Origin: Tardiphaga sp. 709 | Lineage (GTDB): Bacteria > Pseudomonadota > Alphaproteobacteria > Rhizobiales > Xanthobacteraceae | Assembly: GCF_032401055.1 (NCBI RefSeq) | Contig: NZ_CP135529.1 | Span: forward strand, 744,001-808,000 | Length of the DNA: 64,000 nt | Reading direction: 5' to 3' | Part shown: one piece after another, positions 62,928 through 64,000 of the stretch | Position numbering within the stretch: the first letter of the stretch is position 1 | Layout of the letters: the number at the start of each line of letters is the position of its first letter | Translations under genes and position numbers: made by a program | Notes under the pieces: generated by a model | Told to the model about the DNA's origin: nothing | Database searches by the model: none | The model's input: the letters and a program-made list of their open reading frames with translations, nothing else

Positions 62928-63707
62928 CTACGCGCTTATGAGTCCACGCCCTGGTTCGTCGGGACGCAGCGTCAGCACCGACACGCCGGAAGCTGTCACG
63001 GCAACGGTGTGCTCGAATTGCGCGGACAGCGACCCATCTCTGGTCACAACACTCCAACCGTCATCCATGGTTCTCACACTCCGCCGGCCGCGATTGAGCA
63101 TCGGCTCGATCGTGAAAACCATCCCCTCACGCAGCGCGAGGCCCGTCCCTGGCTTTCCGAAATGCCTAACCTGCGGGTCCTCATGCATCTCCCGGCCGAT
63201 GCCGTGACCGCAATATTCACGCACCACGGAATAGCCGTTGCGCCTGGCATGTCGTTCGATCGCCCAGCCGATGTCTCCGAGCCGCGCACCCGGACGAACC
63301 GCCCGGATGCCCATCCACATGGCCTCATAGGTGGTCTCGACCAGCCTTCTGGCGGCCGGCTTCACTTCACCAACGAGATAGGTCTTGCTGGAGTCCGCGA
63401 TGTAACCGTTCTTCTCGAGCGTGATGTCGAAATTGACGATGTCGCCGCCGCGAAGCACGTGCGATTGCGATGGAACGCCATGGCAGACCACATCGTTCAC
63501 CGACGCATTCAACACGAAACCGTAGCCATATTGGCCCTTGCTTGCGGGTCGGGCCTGGAGATCGTCGACGATGAACCGCTCGACCATTTCATTGACCTGA
63601 AGCGTCGAGAGGCCGGCGAGCGAGCTACGATCCAACAGCCCGAAGACGGACGCCAGCAGCCGCCCGGATTCGGCCAGCAACGCCAGTTCCTCGGGCCGCT
63701 TCGTCAT
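62928..63707 (-). CDS. map: Type I methionine aminopeptidase
   Basis: Removes the N-terminal Met of proteins. 259 residues. All five metal ligands are visible: Asp in NFDITLEKNG and IADSSKTYLVG, His in CGHGIGREMHED, Glu in GMVFTIEPML and Glu in QFEHTVAV. Its ATG overlaps the upstream ParD-like stop by four bases. The pairing suggests an accessory rather than housekeeping copy, since essential map usually lies elsewhere in these genomes. Confidence 0.93.
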   Translation of the reverse strand: MTKRPEELALLAESGRLLASVFGLLDRSSLAGLSTLQVNEMVERFIVDDLQARPASKGQYGYGFVLNASVNDVVCHGVPSQSHVLRGGDIVNFDITLEKNGYIADSSKTYLVGEVKPAARRLVETTYEAMWMGIRAVRPGARLGDIGWAIERHARRNGYSVVREYCGHGIGREMHEDPQVRHFGKPGTGLALREGMVFTIEPMLNRGRRSVRTMDDGWSVVTRDGSLSAQFEHTVAVTASGVSVLTLRPDEPGRGLISA

Positions 63708-63916
63708 GCTGCGCTAACAGCCAGCGGCTGAGCCGAAACGCCTGCGGAGCTGAGTTCACGCGCCATGATCTCGTTGAAACTGAGCGTCGGATTGGTCTCG
63801 CACAACATGCCGATCTTGATCCAATAGGCGGCCTGCGCGTTGATCGAACGCAACGAGACTGTGCTCGCTTTGCGCACCTGATCGTGCAGATCGTCATCGA
63901 TGTTCACAATGCCCAC
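63704..63916 (-). CDS. ParD-like antitoxin-family protein
   Basis: 70 residues from GTG 63916: VGIVNIDDDLHDQVRKASTVSLRSINAQAAYWIKIGML, which is the ParD-like family core with a ribbon-helix-helix-type N-terminus. A TATATGATTCGTATATG AT-rich region lies upstream. GAGGTC four bases before the GTG is the ribosome-binding site; the ATG at 63976 would add 20 residues. It overlaps map by four bases, so translation is coupled. A toxin-antitoxin-like role is inferred from family, not shown. Confidence 0.82.
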   Translation of the reverse strand: MGIVNIDDDLHDQVRKASTVSLRSINAQAAYWIKIGMLCETNPTLSFNEIMARELSSAGVSAQPLAVSAA

Positions 63917-64000
63917 AGGGACCTCGATATATGATTCGTATATGAAACATATATTCTCGACATACGTGAAAGCCAAGAGCGATTTGTCCTGACTGCCGCG

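Overview
The window is a high-GC alphaproteobacterial chromosome segment. Gene content and order suggest the Nitrobacteraceae/Bradyrhizobiaceae group (Bradyrhizobium, Rhodopseudomonas, Tardiphaga, Afipia). The clues are the ppk-hdaA-CDP-alcohol phosphatidyltransferase block divergent from purMN, the lptF-lptG-lptD-surA-pdxA-rsmA run, gmk-yicC-mltG-fabF-acpP-fabG-fabD, and rpsF-rpsR-DUF2232-rplI followed by dnaB-alr. This assignment rests on remembered gene order and protein resemblance, not a search. I see no prophage, complete insertion sequence, CRISPR array, tRNA or rRNA.

Layout. 1-5440: ppk (cut by the left edge), hdaA and a CDP-alcohol phosphatidyltransferase on the minus strand, then purM-purN on plus. 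5536-11605: accessory genes, namely a serine-protease/nuclease fusion, a haloperoxidase-type hydrolase, a MetX-like hydrolase, a fatty acid desaturase and a TetR regulator. 11663-18571: an adenylate cyclase, a histone-H1-like protein, cspA, an outer-membrane barrel, TerC, ndk, a Gly/His-rich secreted peptide and a NepR-like peptide. 18650-23194: ABC-F ATPase, lipoprotein, holC, pepA. 23699-31404: LPS export, outer-membrane biogenesis, PLP synthesis and rRNA methylation in one plus-strand run with ATGA or TAGTG overlaps. 31388-37634: MFS transporter, a membrane protein with a peptidase-like tail, an alcohol dehydrogenase, and a secreted caspase followed by two paralogous secreted proteins. 37648-48893: an ABC importer, a LOG-like protein, gmk-yicC-mltG and the fatty-acid synthesis genes, all minus. 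49263-57841: ribosomal proteins, a cytochrome-like protein, cfa, dnaB, alr. 57838-63916: tautomerase, TSUP permease, a large GGDEF-EAL protein, and a ParD-like/methionine aminopeptidase pair.

Four conserved genes (hdaA, purM, lptG, dnaB) carry single-base reading-frame breaks, two of them in G runs. Because purM, lptG and dnaB are normally essential or strongly needed, base-level sequence or assembly errors are the likeliest cause; real mutation cannot be excluded from sequence alone.

The most unusual genes are the trypsin-like protease fused to a NUC1-type nuclease (5536-7506), the secreted caspase with its tandem small-protein paralogues (35224-37634), the HdeD-like membrane protein with a His/Cys peptidase-like domain (32653-33966), and the overlapping ParD-like/map pair at the right edge.
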